Assembly (NCBI RefSeq): GCF_030413175.1
Contig: NZ_CP129212.1
Coordinates: forward strand, 124,001 to 188,000
From: Bradyrhizobium roseum
Lineage (GTDB): Bacteria > Pseudomonadota > Alphaproteobacteria > Rhizobiales > Xanthobacteraceae
Direction: 5' to 3'
DNA length: 64,000 bases
Position 1 is the stretch's first letter; every line of letters begins with the position of its first letter. The notes under the pieces are model-generated. The model searched no databases, was not told where the DNA came from, and saw nothing but the letters and a program-made list of their open reading frames with translations. Positions 18,497-28,698 of this stretch are shown here, piece by piece. Made by a program: the position numbers and the translations under genes.

Positions 18497-18535
18497 GGCC
18501 GCAAAAGCGCCCCTCGGGCGCGTTTTTCCGTGGCC
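18497..18535 (+). promoter_or_regulatory. Terminator-like hairpin in the rpmI leader (possible attenuator)
   Basis: The core stem GCGCCC-CTC-GGGCGC is followed by GTTTTT. AAAA/TTTT and GGCC/GGCC pairs extend it outward. It ends 15 bases before the rpmI start. No plus-strand gene lies between it and the infC terminator some 650 bases upstream, so it is not closing an upstream operon. A second small hairpin (GGTTTT...AAAACC, 18449-18464) precedes it. Regulation by ribosomal protein L20 is known in other bacteria, but here it is only inferred from position. Confidence 0.5.
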
Positions 18536-18549
18536 CATAGGAGAGCCAA

Positions 18550-18750
18550 ATGCCCAAGCTGAAGACCAAGTCGGGCGCTAAAAAGCGCTTCAAAGTGACT
18601 GCCACCGGTAAAGTGATGCACGCCCAGCGCGGCAAGCGCCACGGCATGATCAAGCGGACCAAGAAGCAGATTCGTCAGCTCCGCGGCACCCGCGTGCTGT
18701 TCAAGACCGACGGCGACAACGTCAAGAAGTACTTCTTGCCGAACGCCTGA
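18550..18750 (+). CDS. rpmI: 50S ribosomal protein L35
   Basis: This 66-residue, highly basic protein begins [20 protein letters not shown], the diagnostic L35 N-terminus, and has the usual length. It binds 23S rRNA in the large subunit. GGAGAGCC precedes the ATG. rplT follows 79 bases later, the standard rpmI-rplT pair. Confidence 0.98.
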   Translation: MPKLKTKSGAKKRFKVTATGKVMHAQRGKRHGMIKRTKKQIRQLRGTRVLFKTDGDNVKKYFLPNA

Positions 18751-18829
18751 TCGCGCGCGCAATCACGCTTTAGCCGGCCGCGCCCTGCGCGGCGATCCAT
18801 CACCGATTTGAAATTCAAGGATAGCAGTC

Positions 18830-19189
18830 ATGTCTCGCGTCAAACGCGGTGTGACCTCTCACGCCAAGCACAAGAAAGTCTACAAGGCCGCCAAGGGTTT
18901 CCGCGGCCGCCGCAAGAACACCATCCGCGCCGCCAAGGCTGCGGTCGAGAAGGCCGGGCAATATGCCTTCCGCGACCGCAAGCGCAAGAAGCGCACCTTC
19001 CGCGCGCTCTGGATCCAGCGCATCAATGCCGCGGTGCGTCCGTTCGGCATGACCTATAGCGTCTTCATCAACGGCCTGTCGAAGTCGGGCATCACGGTGG
19101 ACCGCAAGGTGCTGTCGGATCTCGCCATCACCGAGCCGGTGGCGTTCCAGGCGATCGCCGAGAAGGCCAAGGCCGCGCTCGCGGCGTAA
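18830..19189 (+). CDS. rplT: 50S ribosomal protein L20
   Basis: This 119-residue basic protein contains the L20 signature region ([20 protein letters not shown]) and [20 protein letters not shown]. It is an early assembly protein of the large subunit and, in several bacteria, a translational repressor of its own operon. AAGGATAGCAGTC precedes the ATG. pheS follows after a palindromic spacer. Confidence 0.98.
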   Translation: MSRVKRGVTSHAKHKKVYKAAKGFRGRRKNTIRAAKAAVEKAGQYAFRDRKRKKRTFRALWIQRINAAVRPFGMTYSVFINGLSKSGITVDRKVLSDLAITEPVAFQAIAEKAKAALAA

Positions 19190-19220
19190 GCCATCGGCAC
19201 TACTCGTCCGCCTATTGAGG

Positions 19221-19309
19221 TCGTCATGGCCGGGCTCGTCCCGGCCATCCACGGCTTCCCTCTCGCAAATGCTGAAGACGTGGATGCCCGGAACAAGTCC
19301 GGGCTGACG
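19221..19309. repeat. Double-hairpin intergenic repeat between rplT and pheS
   Basis: The first hairpin is ATGGCCGGG-CTCGT-CCCGGCCAT (19226-19248) and the second is GCCCGGA-ACAAG-TCCGGGC (19286-19304). An outer stem CATCCACG (19246-19253) / CGTGGATG (19279-19286) can form between them. It resembles the element at 51657-51686. In RNA it could attenuate transcription between rplT and pheS. Confidence 0.75.
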
Positions 19310-19355
19310 GGGCTAGGAGCACTGGCGCTGAGCATCCTAGTCAAAAGGGATTGCC

Positions 19356-20438
19356 ATGACCGACCTCGCCACACTTGAATCCGACATCCTCAGCCAGATC
19401 GCAGCCGCCGGCGACGAAGCCGCACTCGAAAGCGTGCGCGTCGCCGCGCTTGGCAAGAAAGGCTCGATCTCCGCACTGCTCTCCACGCTCGGCAAGATGT
19501 CGCCCGACGAACGGAAGACCGAAGGCGCGAAGATCAATCTCGCCAAGGACACGGTCACGCAGGCGCTCGCCGCGCGCCGCGACATCCTGAAGTCGGCGGC
19601 GCTCGACGCCCGGCTTGCTTCCGAGACCATCGACGTCACGCTGCCGCTGCGCGAAGCGCCGGCAGAAACCGGCCGCATCCATCCGCTGAGCCAGGTGTTC
19701 GAAGAGGTCAGCACGATCTTCGCCGACATGGGATTTGCGATCGCCGAAGGTCCGGATATCGAGACCGACGACTACAACTTCACCAAGCTGAATTTCCCCG
19801 AAGGCCACCCGGCCCGCGAGATGCACGACACGTTCTTTTTCAACCCGAAGCAGGACGGTTCGCGCATGCTGCTGCGCACGCATACGTCGCCGGTGCAGGT
19901 GCGCACGATGCTGTCGCAAAAACCGCCGATCCGCGTGATCTGCCCGGGCCGCACCTATCGCATCGATTCCGACGCGACGCATACGCCGCAATTCCACCAG
20001 GTCGAGGGCCTCGTCATCGACAAGGGCTCGCATCTCGGCCACCTGAAATGGATTTTGCACGAGTTCTGCAAGGCGTTCTTCGAGGTCGACCACATCAACA
20101 TGCGGTTCCGGCCATCGTTCTTCCCGTTCACCGAGCCTTCGCTCGAAGTCGACATCCAGTGCCGGCGCGACAAGGGCGAGATCCGCTTCGGCGAAGGCGA
20201 GGACTGGCTGGAGATTCTCGGCTGCGGCATGGTGCATCCAAACGTGCTGCGCGCCTGCGGCATCGATCCCGACGTTTACCAGGGTTTTGCCTGGGGCATG
20301 GGCCTCGACCGCATCGCGATGCTGAAATACGGCATCGCCGATCTCCGGCAATTGTTCGACAGCGACGTGCGCTGGCTTTCGCATTACGGCTTCAAGCCGC
20401 TCGATGTCCCGACACTCGCGGGCGGATTGAGCACGTGA
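19356..20438 (+). CDS. pheS: Phenylalanyl-tRNA synthetase alpha subunit
   Basis: This 360-residue catalytic subunit of the alpha2-beta2 enzyme charges tRNA-Phe. A coiled-coil N-terminus of about 100 residues binds tRNA. Class II motifs follow: motif 2 with [14 protein letters not shown] and motif 3 with [14 protein letters not shown]. The active-site region [10 protein letters not shown] is also present. AAAAGGGATTGCC precedes the ATG. The pheS-pheT pair is adjacent, 70 bp apart. I see no phenylalanine-rich leader peptide upstream. Confidence 0.98.
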   Translation: MTDLATLESDILSQIAAAGDEAALESVRVAALGKKGSISALLSTLGKMSPDERKTEGAKINLAKDTVTQALAARRDILKSAALDARLASETIDVTLPLREAPAETGRIHPLSQVFEEVSTIFADMGFAIAEGPDIETDDYNFTKLNFPEGHPAREMHDTFFFNPKQDGSRMLLRTHTSPVQVRTMLSQKPPIRVICPGRTYRIDSDATHTPQFHQVEGLVIDKGSHLGHLKWILHEFCKAFFEVDHINMRFRPSFFPFTEPSLEVDIQCRRDKGEIRFGEGEDWLEILGCGMVHPNVLRACGIDPDVYQGFAWGMGLDRIAMLKYGIADLRQLFDSDVRWLSHYGFKPLDVPTLAGGLST

Positions 20439-20508
20439 GTGCGGTCCCCGAGAAATATCAGGGCCTGCGCCGGCTGGTTGAAGTTTTCGCCGATCAAAGA
20501 GTAGCCCC

Positions 20509-22917
20509 ATGAAATTCACGCTCTCCTGGCTGAAGGAACATCTCGACACCGACGAGCCGCTGGAAAAGCTTGCCGACAAGCTCACCATGATCGGGCTCGA
20601 GGTCGAGAACATCGAGGACAAGGCGAAGGCGCTTTCGCCGTTCTCGATCGCGCGGGTGATTTCCGCCGAACAGCATCCGAATGCGGATCGCCTGCGGGTA
20701 TGCATGGTCGATACCGGCGACGGCGGCGCGCCGGTGCAGGTGGTGTGCGGGGCGCCGAATGCGCGCGCGGGGCTCGTCAGCGTGTTCTCGCCGCCCGGCA
20801 CCTTCATTCCGGGAAAGAACATCACGCTCGGCGTCGGCACCATCCGCGGCGTCGAGAGCCGCGGCATGCTGTGCTCGGCGGCCGAGCTGCAGATTTCCGA
20901 GGACCATGACGGCATCATGGAGCTGCCGGCCGATGCGCCCATCGGCAAGGGCTATGCCGAATGGGCCGGGCTCGGCGATCCCGTGCTCGAAATCAACCTG
21001 ACGCCGAACCGCCAGGACTGTACCGGCGTGCACGGCATCGCCCGCGATCTGTCCGCCGCCGACATGGGCAAGTTCAAAGACCCCGCCATCAAGCCGATCA
21101 AGGGTGAATTCCCCTGCCCGGTGAAGGTGACGGTGGAAGACGCGACGCTGTGTCCGGGCTTTGCGCTGCGGCTGGTGCGCGGCGTCAAGAACGGGCCCTC
21201 TCCCGAGTGGCTGCAGAAGCGGCTGACCTCGATCGGGCTGCGGCCGATCAATGCGCTGGTCGACATCACCAACTTCATGACCTACGACCGCGCCCGGCCG
21301 CTGCACGTGTTCGACGCCAGGAAGGTGAAGGGAGACCTCACCGTGCGCCGCGCCAAAGACGGCGAGACCCTGCTGGCGCTCGATGGCCGCACCTACACGC
21401 TGGACAGCAATATCTGCGTGATCGCCGATGACCACGGCGTCGAATCGCTGGCCGGCATCATGGGCGGCGAGACGTCCGGCTGCGACGAGAACACCACGGA
21501 CGTGCTGATCGAATCGGCGCTGTGGAACGAGATCAATATCGCGCAGACCGGCCGCAAGCTCGGCATCAATTCAGACGCACGCTATCGCTTCGAACGCGGC
21601 GTTGATCCCGCCTTCATGGTGCCGGGACTCGAAATGGCGACCAGGCTCGTCATGGAACTCTGCGGCGGCACGGCGTCCGAGAACGTCGTCGTCGGCAACG
21701 CCTTTGGCGAGGACCGCATCATCGATTTCCCGCTGGCCGAGGTCAAAAGGTTGGCGGGCATCGACGTGCCGCTGCCGGAGATGCGGCGCATCCTCGGCCA
21801 TCTCGGCTTCATGGTCGCCGGCAGCGGGCTCGTGGTGAAGGTTGCGGTGCCCTCGTGGCGCTCCGACGTGGACGGCAAGGCCGACATCGTCGAGGAAGTC
21901 GTGCGCATCGTCGGGGTCGACAAGGTGCCGATGACGCCGTTCGAGCGCGGCGACGACGCCCGCAAGCCTGTCCTGACCGCGATGCAGAACCGCACCCGCC
22001 GCGCCAAGCGCGCGCTGGCGGCGCGCGGCATGGTGGAGGCCGTGACATGGTCGTTCATTTCCAAGCCGCATGCCGAGTTGTTCGGCGGCGGCCAGGCCGA
22101 ACTGGTGCTCGCCAATCCGATCGCTTCCGACCTCTCCGACATGCGGCCGAGCCTGTTGCCCGGCCTCGTCGCGGCGGCGCAGGCCAACGCCAACCGCGGC
22201 ACTTCCGACGTGGCGCTGTTCGAGGTCGGCCAGATCTTCAGGGGCGACAAGCCCGAGAGCCAGTTCGTTGCCGCCGCCGGCGTGCGGCGCGGCTTTGCCT
22301 CCTCCAAAGGCATGGGCCGGCACTGGTCTGGTTCCGCCACCACGGATGCGCTCGACGCCAAAGCCGATGCGTTTGCCGTGCTCGCGGCATCCGGCGCGCC
22401 GATGCAGGCGCTGCAGATTGTGCCAGGCGGCGCCGGCTGGCTGCATCCGGGGCGCTCGGGCAAGATCCAGATCGGCCCGCAGAACGTGCTCGGCTATTTC
22501 GGCGAATTGCATCCGCGCACGCTGGAAGCGCTCGGTGCCGACGGCCCGCTGATCGCGTTCGAGGTCATCCTCGATCGCATTCCCGAAGCAAAGAAGAAGC
22601 CGACCCGCGCCAAACCGCTGCTCGACCTTTCCGCGTTCCAGCCGGTGTCACGCGATTTCGCCTTCACCGTCGACCGCGGCGTCAAGGCCGGCGATATCGT
22701 GCGAGCCGCGCAGGGCGTCGACAAGAAGCTGATCACTGACGTGACCGTGTTCGACGTCTACGAAGGCAAGGGCATCGATCCCGACAAGAAGTCGGTCGCG
22801 ATTGCCGTGACGATCCAGCCCCGTGAAAAGACGCTGACGGACCAGGAGATCGACGCGGTGGCGGCAAAAATCGTGGCCGAGGTGACGAAGAAGACTGGCG
22901 GCATTCTGCGGGGATGA
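20509..22917 (+). CDS. pheT: Phenylalanyl-tRNA synthetase beta subunit
   Basis: This 802-residue partner of PheS carries editing and tRNA-binding functions. Domains in order: an EMAP-like tRNA-binding domain (about 40-150), B3/B4 editing (about 215-390), B5 (about 400-480), the catalytic-like core, and the C-terminal ferredoxin-fold anticodon-binding domain starting near [16 protein letters not shown]. The length is normal. The stop codon overlaps the next gene in ATGA, so the permease downstream may be translationally coupled. Confidence 0.98.
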   Translation: MKFTLSWLKEHLDTDEPLEKLADKLTMIGLEVENIEDKAKALSPFSIARVISAEQHPNADRLRVCMVDTGDGGAPVQVVCGAPNARAGLVSVFSPPGTFIPGKNITLGVGTIRGVESRGMLCSAAELQISEDHDGIMELPADAPIGKGYAEWAGLGDPVLEINLTPNRQDCTGVHGIARDLSAADMGKFKDPAIKPIKGEFPCPVKVTVEDATLCPGFALRLVRGVKNGPSPEWLQKRLTSIGLRPINALVDITNFMTYDRARPLHVFDARKVKGDLTVRRAKDGETLLALDGRTYTLDSNICVIADDHGVESLAGIMGGETSGCDENTTDVLIESALWNEINIAQTGRKLGINSDARYRFERGVDPAFMVPGLEMATRLVMELCGGTASENVVVGNAFGEDRIIDFPLAEVKRLAGIDVPLPEMRRILGHLGFMVAGSGLVVKVAVPSWRSDVDGKADIVEEVVRIVGVDKVPMTPFERGDDARKPVLTAMQNRTRRAKRALAARGMVEAVTWSFISKPHAELFGGGQAELVLANPIASDLSDMRPSLLPGLVAAAQANANRGTSDVALFEVGQIFRGDKPESQFVAAAGVRRGFASSKGMGRHWSGSATTDALDAKADAFAVLAASGAPMQALQIVPGGAGWLHPGRSGKIQIGPQNVLGYFGELHPRTLEALGADGPLIAFEVILDRIPEAKKKPTRAKPLLDLSAFQPVSRDFAFTVDRGVKAGDIVRAAQGVDKKLITDVTVFDVYEGKGIDPDKKSVAIAVTIQPREKTLTDQEIDAVAAKIVAEVTKKTGGILRG

Positions 22918-23684
22918 GCCTGCTCGGTCTCATCCCCTCACAAGTCAGCCTCAATGCGGCGATCGCGATCTGCGCGGTCGCCTTCATCTCCGGAACCGCC
23001 CGGGGATTTTCCGGGTTCGGGTCGGCTCTCATCTTCATGCCGCTCGCCAGTTCGATCGCTGATCCGAGGCTGGTCGCCGCGTTGCTGCTCATCATCGATT
23101 TCATTGCCGCCGCGCCGCTGCTGCCGGGCGCCTGGCAAAAGGCCGACCGCAAGGCGACCTCGATCATGGTGGCAGGCGCGTTGATCGGCGTGCCCATCGG
23201 CACCTATTTGCTCAGCCGCCTCGAACCGGTGACGACGCGCTGGATCATTTCCGGCTTCGTGTTTACGCTGTTACTGCTGCTGCTGTCGGGCTGGCGTTAC
23301 CGCGGCAAGGATTACGCGGCGGTCTCGATCGGCATCGGCGGGTTGGCCGGGTTTTGCAGCGGGCTCGCCCAGACCGGTGGACCGCCGATCGTCGCTTACT
23401 GGCTCGGTCGTCCGCTGCCGTCCGTGATCGCCCGCGCCAACATCGTGCTGTTCTTCGGCGCGTCGGATTTCTTTTCCGGCGTGAGCTATGCAGCGGCCGG
23501 ACTGATCACGATGGACGCGATCACGTTCGCCGTGGTAGTGGGCCCCGTCTACGGCATGGGCGTCTGGTTCGGCGCGTCGCTGTTCGGCAAAGCCAGCGAA
23601 GCTGTGTTCCGTGCGATTTGTTACGCGCTGATCGCGGCCGCCGTCATTTTCGGCCTCCCGGCGCTGGATAGCGTGCTGCGCTAG
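22914..23684 (+). CDS. TauE/SafE-family permease (putative sulfite/organosulfur exporter)
   Basis: This 256-residue protein has about eight hydrophobic segments and the TauE/SafE pattern ([20 protein letters not shown] near the N-terminus, [20 protein letters not shown] mid-protein). Family members export sulfite, sulfoacetate or similar anions; the substrate here is unknown. It starts on the ATGA that ends pheT, so it is probably part of that transcript, although no functional link is evident. Confidence 0.87.
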   Translation: MSLLGLIPSQVSLNAAIAICAVAFISGTARGFSGFGSALIFMPLASSIADPRLVAALLLIIDFIAAAPLLPGAWQKADRKATSIMVAGALIGVPIGTYLLSRLEPVTTRWIISGFVFTLLLLLLSGWRYRGKDYAAVSIGIGGLAGFCSGLAQTGGPPIVAYWLGRPLPSVIARANIVLFFGASDFFSGVSYAAAGLITMDAITFAVVVGPVYGMGVWFGASLFGKASEAVFRAICYALIAAAVIFGLPALDSVLR

Positions 23685-23761
23685 CGGGCGATACGTAAGA
23701 TGAGTGGAGCGAAGCGAAACCCATCACGCCGCCGCGAGGGATCAGCCTTTCGGGCGTGCCA

Positions 23762-25162
23762 TCAGTTGGTCTGAGATCCCGATCCACGCCGCCGCGCTTT
23801 TGCCGGCCGCGCCTCCGGCTCCGGATCCTTCAGCGCGCCGATCCGCCGCAGCGCCGCTTCGGCCGCGCGCTCGCCGCTATCCCACGCGCCGTCGATCGTT
23901 CCCCACAGTGTTTCGTGGGTGGCCTCGCCGGCGAGATAGATGCAGCCGAACGGCTCGGTCAGAACCTTTCGCTGGGATTGTCCACCGGGGCCTGCCGCAG
24001 ACATCGCGCCGAGGGCGAACGGCGCCGCGTTCCAGCGCGTCGCGCTCGATTTCTTCACGGCAGAACCTGCCTCGCTGCCGTATAGTTTCGTCAGCCATTC
24101 CAAAGCGAACGCCACCATGGCCTTCTCGCCCTGCGCGGAAAGCTCGCGGCCGAACGCCCCCCCGACATCGAGCGTGCACAGCGTGGAGCCGCCGATATTG
24201 GCTGACATCAGCGCGGTCTTCGTCGAATTGCTCTGCTCAATGACGACGTCGTCGCGGGCAAGGCCCAATGGATTCCCCGCGATCTGCAGGGCGATCCGGT
24301 CGTAGCTGCCCAGACTCAGTTTTGCGGCCGCATCGAGCAAGCGCTTCGGAATGTCAGGCGCAAACTTGATATTGCCTGATGTCAGCACATTGCTCGACAC
24401 GGTGACCACGGCGGCCCGCGCGGAGATTCTTCCGGCCGGCGTTTCCACACTGACGTCGCGGTTGCTCCAGATGATGCGGTTGGCCGGTGTCGACAGCGAC
24501 AGCGGGACCTGCTCGCCTAGCTTTGCGATCAGCGTGCCCAGCCCCTGACGGCAGCCGATCGCGGTATTGCGGTCCTGCGCGCGCGACTTGTCGCCGACCG
24601 AGACGTCTTTCAGATCCTTGCCGGAAAAACTCGCACCGAGCACGAACTCCGCGGTATCCGCCCACACGCCGAGGTCCTTCGGCAGCACCGACGCGCAGGA
24701 GACGTCGAAACGGCGCGCGGCGTCGTCGATAGCGCGGTTGGCGCGCACCAGCGCGGCGAGAAATTCCTCGGTCTCGCCGGCGCGGGCGTTGCGACGACCA
24801 ATGCGGATTTTCTGGCCCGAGGGCGCGGTGGTGATTTCGAGGCCGGCGGCGCGCGCCAACTTGATCATCGGGTTTGTTTCGGGATTGTGCATCCAGCGCG
24901 CGCCGCGATCGAACGGCACGTCGAAGGTCGAAACATCAGTCTGGCAGCGACCGCCGATCTGGTTCGCCGCCTCGACCACGATCACCTTGCGGTTCGCCGC
25001 CATGATGCGCCGCGCCGCAGCAATGCCCGCCGCACCGGCGCCAATCACAACAATGTCGGCTTCGCGCGGTAAGGGTGCGGCGCCGGCGCGCATTCCGCAG
25101 AATACCGGAGTAGCCGCCAGGCCTGCGGACGCCGACAGAAAAGTGCGGCGAGTCATTGTCAT
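23762..25162 (-). CDS. Exported FAD-dependent amine oxidase
   Basis: This 466-residue flavoprotein begins with a twin-arginine signal (MTMTRRTFLSASAGLAATPV) and is predicted to be exported folded to the periplasm. The dinucleotide-binding motif IVVIGAGAAGIAAARRIM follows, then EAANQIGGRCQT and RGARWMHN. The C-terminal YLAGEATHETLWGTIDGAWD is the FAD-contacting motif of monoamine oxidases. The amine substrate is unknown. The C-terminus ends in a basic tail. The longer frame to 25237 was rejected because the Tat signal starts at 25162. Confidence 0.85.
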   Translation of the reverse strand: MTMTRRTFLSASAGLAATPVFCGMRAGAAPLPREADIVVIGAGAAGIAAARRIMAANRKVIVVEAANQIGGRCQTDVSTFDVPFDRGARWMHNPETNPMIKLARAAGLEITTAPSGQKIRIGRRNARAGETEEFLAALVRANRAIDDAARRFDVSCASVLPKDLGVWADTAEFVLGASFSGKDLKDVSVGDKSRAQDRNTAIGCRQGLGTLIAKLGEQVPLSLSTPANRIIWSNRDVSVETPAGRISARAAVVTVSSNVLTSGNIKFAPDIPKRLLDAAAKLSLGSYDRIALQIAGNPLGLARDDVVIEQSNSTKTALMSANIGGSTLCTLDVGGAFGRELSAQGEKAMVAFALEWLTKLYGSEAGSAVKKSSATRWNAAPFALGAMSAAGPGGQSQRKVLTEPFGCIYLAGEATHETLWGTIDGAWDSGERAAEAALRRIGALKDPEPEARPAKARRRGSGSQTN

Positions 25163-25306
25163 GTCATGGTTTCCGAGGCCTGAAAGAACCGAGAACAGCC
25201 AGCGAACTGTGCCGCATCTCACGGGACGCAGCAACACTCATGGTAAATCAATCATGATTGATCCGCAGCTTGCATGAACTAAATTGAAACGGCTTGCGAC
25301 CATGAT

Positions 25307-26359
25307 ATGGAAACAAAAAAAGCGGAAGAAAAGCCGCTCTTGGGGATTTGCATGGGCGTAATGCTCGACACCATCGGCCAGCTGATCGCGGGATATCTCC
25401 AGAAGGAAGTCCCCGGCTACGAGCCGTTCACGCCCAGCGATCCCGAGCATCTGCGCGGCGTCATCGAGCCGGGCGACGTGCTGCTGGTCGAAGGCAACAA
25501 CCGCATCTCCGGCATCATCAAGTACCTGACGCAATCCACCTGGTCGCATGGCGCGCTTTACGTCGGCCCGGTCGACGGTGCCTGCGAACCCGACGGCGAG
25601 CCGCACGTCCTGATCGAGGCCAATATCGGCGAAGGCGTCACCTCGGCGCCGCTGTCGAAATATTTTCCCTATCACACCCGCATCTGCCGCCCGATCGGCC
25701 TGTCTTACGAGGACCGCACCACGGTGTGCCGCTACGCCATCAACCGGATCGGCTTCGGCTACGACACCAAGAACATCGTCGACCTGATGCGCTATTTGAT
25801 CCCGCTGCCGGTGCCGCAGCGCTGGCGGCGGCGCATGATCGCGTTCGGCTCCGGCGATCCGACAAAAATCATCTGTTCGGCGCTGATCGCGCAGGCGTTC
25901 GACGCGGTGCGCTATCCGATCCTGCCAAAAATCACCAGAGCGGCCACGCGAAAAGCCCGGCGCGAAATCCTGCACATCCGCGATTCCTCGCTCTACATGC
26001 CGCGCGATTTCGACATCTCGCCCTATTTCGAAATCGTCAAGCCGACTATCGTGAACGGTTTCGACTACACCGCGCTGCACTGGGCCGACAAGCAGAAGCC
26101 GCTCCGGGAGGTAGCGGGCGAGCTCGCCATGTTTCCCGAACTCAACTCGCCGCCGCTTGTTCCTGAAGAGATTGACGAGGAAGCGGCGCTTCCTGAGGAA
26201 GTCATGATCGAAGAAATGGCAATTGAAGAAGTGACCTGCGCAACAACGATGGTCGAACGCGTCACCGTGTCGGAGCACTATCTCGCCGTCGAATACGTCC
26301 CGGTCCGCCCGCCGGAGCGCCGCATGAAGCCGCGCGACAAGGCGACCGAGGCGGCGTAA
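25307..26359 (+). CDS. YiiX-like permuted NlpC/P60 cysteine hydrolase
   Basis: The domain spans about residues 50-235 and has the circularly permuted papain-like order: His first (STWSHGALYVG, H81), then an acidic residue (LIEANIGEGV, E104), and the nucleophile last (TKIICSALIAQAF, C190). Proteins of this group act on lipids or peptidoglycan-like amides; the substrate here is unknown. The C-terminal 85 residues form a separate tail with an acidic block (EEIDEEAALPEEVMIEEM). No signal peptide is seen, so the protein is probably cytoplasmic. An ATG at 25351 preceded by GGGGA is a good alternative start. Confidence 0.75.
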   Translation: METKKAEEKPLLGICMGVMLDTIGQLIAGYLQKEVPGYEPFTPSDPEHLRGVIEPGDVLLVEGNNRISGIIKYLTQSTWSHGALYVGPVDGACEPDGEPHVLIEANIGEGVTSAPLSKYFPYHTRICRPIGLSYEDRTTVCRYAINRIGFGYDTKNIVDLMRYLIPLPVPQRWRRRMIAFGSGDPTKIICSALIAQAFDAVRYPILPKITRAATRKARREILHIRDSSLYMPRDFDISPYFEIVKPTIVNGFDYTALHWADKQKPLREVAGELAMFPELNSPPLVPEEIDEEAALPEEVMIEEMAIEEVTCATTMVERVTVSEHYLAVEYVPVRPPERRMKPRDKATEAA

Positions 26360-26363
26360 GCGC

Positions 26364-28565
26364 CTAGAACCTTCCCGCCAGCGTCAACCGCACCGCCAAC
26401 GGCTCCGCCGGATGGACGTGCCGGTCCGCCACCCCGCCGATCGGCTCGCCCGGCAGCCGAGAGAGATAGTAATATTCGATCTGGTTGGCTTTCGCGTTGA
26501 ACAGATTGAGCACGTCGAGCTGCAGCCGCAAGCCATTGTCGAACTTGTAGCCCGCGCGTGCATTGAAGATCAGCGACGGTTGCGAGCGGACGCTGTCATC
26601 CTCGACCAGCGGACGCGGCCCGAAATAACGCCCGCGCAACGCGCCGAACCAGCCGCTGTCACCGCCGAACGTCACGCCACCGGCCGCCACCCACGCCGGC
26701 GCACCTGGAATGAACTGGCCGGCGGCATCGACATCGGTGAAGCGCGCACGGGTATAGGCGACATCGAGATCGAGCCGCATCCACGGCAGCATCTGGTATT
26801 GATTGGTCCATTCGACGCCGACGCGCCGGCTCGGGCGGCTCGGCTCCGTCGTGCCGGCATCGCCGACGAACAGCAGCTCCGAGTCGAAATCCAGCACGAA
26901 TACCGCGAGCGAACTGGTGAGACCTTCGAACGCCTTGGTGCGGACGCCGATTTCCGCGCCCTTCGAGCGAACCAGCAGCGGCACACGTTCCTGCGGCGTC
27001 ACCTTGTCGACGGGATCGACCGTAATCGTCGCGCCTCTGATATCGTTGGAGTGCAGGCCATAGCCGGCGTTGCCGTAGAACTCGGTCTTGTACCACGGTC
27101 CCAGCACGATGCCGGCCTTCGGGCTCGTCATCGATGCCTGGGCGTTGCCGGAGTTCTGCGGCGTATCGCTCAGCACCCTCCCCGCAAAGTAATCCTCGCG
27201 GATGCCGACCGTGGTGCGCAGCCAATCGGTCCAGCGTGCCGTCGTATCGGCCCACAGGCCGACATTGCCTTCTCTTACGCTGTCTTCGCGAACGGTCGAG
27301 AGTGCGTCGCGCTGGAACGTCTTGAACAGTCCGACACGAATGTCGTCGCCGCGCGTCTCCAATCCGACGCGAGTCTGCGTCTCGATGCCGGCCACACGCA
27401 CGTCGAAAGCGTGGCTGGCATTGAGACCATAGACCGTACGCTTGTCGAGCTGGCTGAACTGATCGCCGTTGACGGGATCGTCGAGGAAGTAGGTGAAATT
27501 GTTGTAGAGGTTCATCGACGAGCGGATCACATAGGCGTTCGCCTTGGTCTGCCCGTATTCGCTTGAATGCGCGAAGTTTCCTGACAACGAGAACCGGCTG
27601 GCGATGCCGCCATCGGTCGGATCGAGCGAGCCGAAGCGGCCGATGATGCTCTGATCAATCGACCGTTGTGCCACCTGATCGGTCGAATTCCAGCCGTTGG
27701 AATAGGCCATCGCCGACAGCGTGAAGCCGTCGGTCGCGGTGCCCTGGCTGTAGCGCAGGACACCGTTGATCTTGCGTATGTTGTCGGGCACGTCCCACGG
27801 GCCGTTGTATTTGACGCCTTCGACAGCCGCGAGCAGCGTGCCCGCACCGATGGCCGTCGACCCCGCCGCCAACCCGCGATGATAGCCAAAGGTACCGTTG
27901 GTCGTCTCCAGAATGTTCCCGGGCAGCCGATTGATGTAGTCGATCGTGAGTGAGCCTGCAGAGCCGAAGTCACCGACATCGGCGAAGTACGGACCCTTGC
28001 GTACATTCACCGACTGGATCAGCTCGGGAATCATGAAATTGATATCGGCATAGCCCTGCCCGTGGCCATGGGTCGGCATGTTGACGGGCATGCCGTCGAT
28101 CTTGATGGCGAGATCGGTGCCGTGGTCGAGATTGAAGCCGCGCAGAAAATACTGGTTCGCTTTGCCTTCGCCGGAATGCTGGGTCACGATCAATCCAGGC
28201 ACCACCTCCAGCGCCTCGCCGGGGCGGGAGAAGGGCTGCGCGTTCACCTCCGCACCGCTGATGGTGGTGGCGCTGGCGGCGGTGGGCTGCAGATAAGCCG
28301 GCCCTGCGGCCGCGGATCCCGACGTCACGCCGCGGCTCACCTGCGGTGCGACGGGCACGCTTGATTGAACCGAGGCCGGATTTCGCGTAGTTCTCTCGCG
28401 GCGGGCCGGCTTGCGGCGGTTGCGCGGACTCGCTTCGGGCGGATTCACCGTCACCGCGGGAAGCCGATCGGACGAAGGCGACGCGGCGGTTTGGGCGTCT
28501 GCCGGAGACACCGTGGCAAACAGATATGCAGCGGCGGAAAATGCCCCCCAAGCAGCCCTACGCAA
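26364..28565 (-). CDS. TonB-dependent receptor, predicted NikR-controlled nickel uptake
   Basis: This 733-residue outer-membrane receptor has a signal peptide with cleavage near ADA-Q, then a long low-complexity linker (about 26-95). The plug domain (PFSRPGEALEVVPGLIVTQHS, NQYFLRGFNLDHGTDLAI) and a 22-strand barrel follow, ending in the terminal Phe of TLAGRF. HGHGQG in the plug is a possible metal-ligand cluster. The start is TTG at 28565, with an in-frame TGA two codons upstream, so no earlier start exists. A perfect NikR operator lies 85 bp upstream and nikR is divergent. From this I infer a receptor for nickel or a nickel chelate, repressed when nickel is plentiful. Confidence 0.87.
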   Translation of the reverse strand: MRRAAWGAFSAAAYLFATVSPADAQTAASPSSDRLPAVTVNPPEASPRNRRKPARRERTTRNPASVQSSVPVAPQVSRGVTSGSAAAGPAYLQPTAASATTISGAEVNAQPFSRPGEALEVVPGLIVTQHSGEGKANQYFLRGFNLDHGTDLAIKIDGMPVNMPTHGHGQGYADINFMIPELIQSVNVRKGPYFADVGDFGSAGSLTIDYINRLPGNILETTNGTFGYHRGLAAGSTAIGAGTLLAAVEGVKYNGPWDVPDNIRKINGVLRYSQGTATDGFTLSAMAYSNGWNSTDQVAQRSIDQSIIGRFGSLDPTDGGIASRFSLSGNFAHSSEYGQTKANAYVIRSSMNLYNNFTYFLDDPVNGDQFSQLDKRTVYGLNASHAFDVRVAGIETQTRVGLETRGDDIRVGLFKTFQRDALSTVREDSVREGNVGLWADTTARWTDWLRTTVGIREDYFAGRVLSDTPQNSGNAQASMTSPKAGIVLGPWYKTEFYGNAGYGLHSNDIRGATITVDPVDKVTPQERVPLLVRSKGAEIGVRTKAFEGLTSSLAVFVLDFDSELLFVGDAGTTEPSRPSRRVGVEWTNQYQMLPWMRLDLDVAYTRARFTDVDAAGQFIPGAPAWVAAGGVTFGGDSGWFGALRGRYFGPRPLVEDDSVRSQPSLIFNARAGYKFDNGLRLQLDVLNLFNAKANQIEYYYLSRLPGEPIGGVADRHVHPAEPLAVRLTLAGRF

Positions 28566-28649
28566 CGCTCATGCCCCCGCATGATAACTGCTACACTCGA
28601 CGCGCGACGTATCAGTTCGATTTAACCCGGCGGCAAGCTAGCAAGCGCG

Positions 28650-28677
28650 GTATGACGATACAAGAGAAATGTCATAC
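28650..28677. promoter_or_regulatory. NikR operator between the TonB receptor and nikR
   Basis: The half-sites GTATGA (28650-28655) and TCATAC (28672-28677) are perfect inverted copies separated by exactly 16 bases. This is the operator geometry and sequence described for NikR (GTATGA-N16-TCATAC). It lies between the receptor and nikR starts, so one site could control both genes. Confidence 0.92.
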
Positions 28678-28698
28678 TACGTCAGGACGGAATTTTCC

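Noticed and set aside
19341..20948. A 535-codon open frame on the minus strand opposite pheS and the start of pheT
   Set aside because: It is the antisense shadow of highly conserved pheS/pheT; its translation is low-complexity and resembles no protein. High GC favours such frames.
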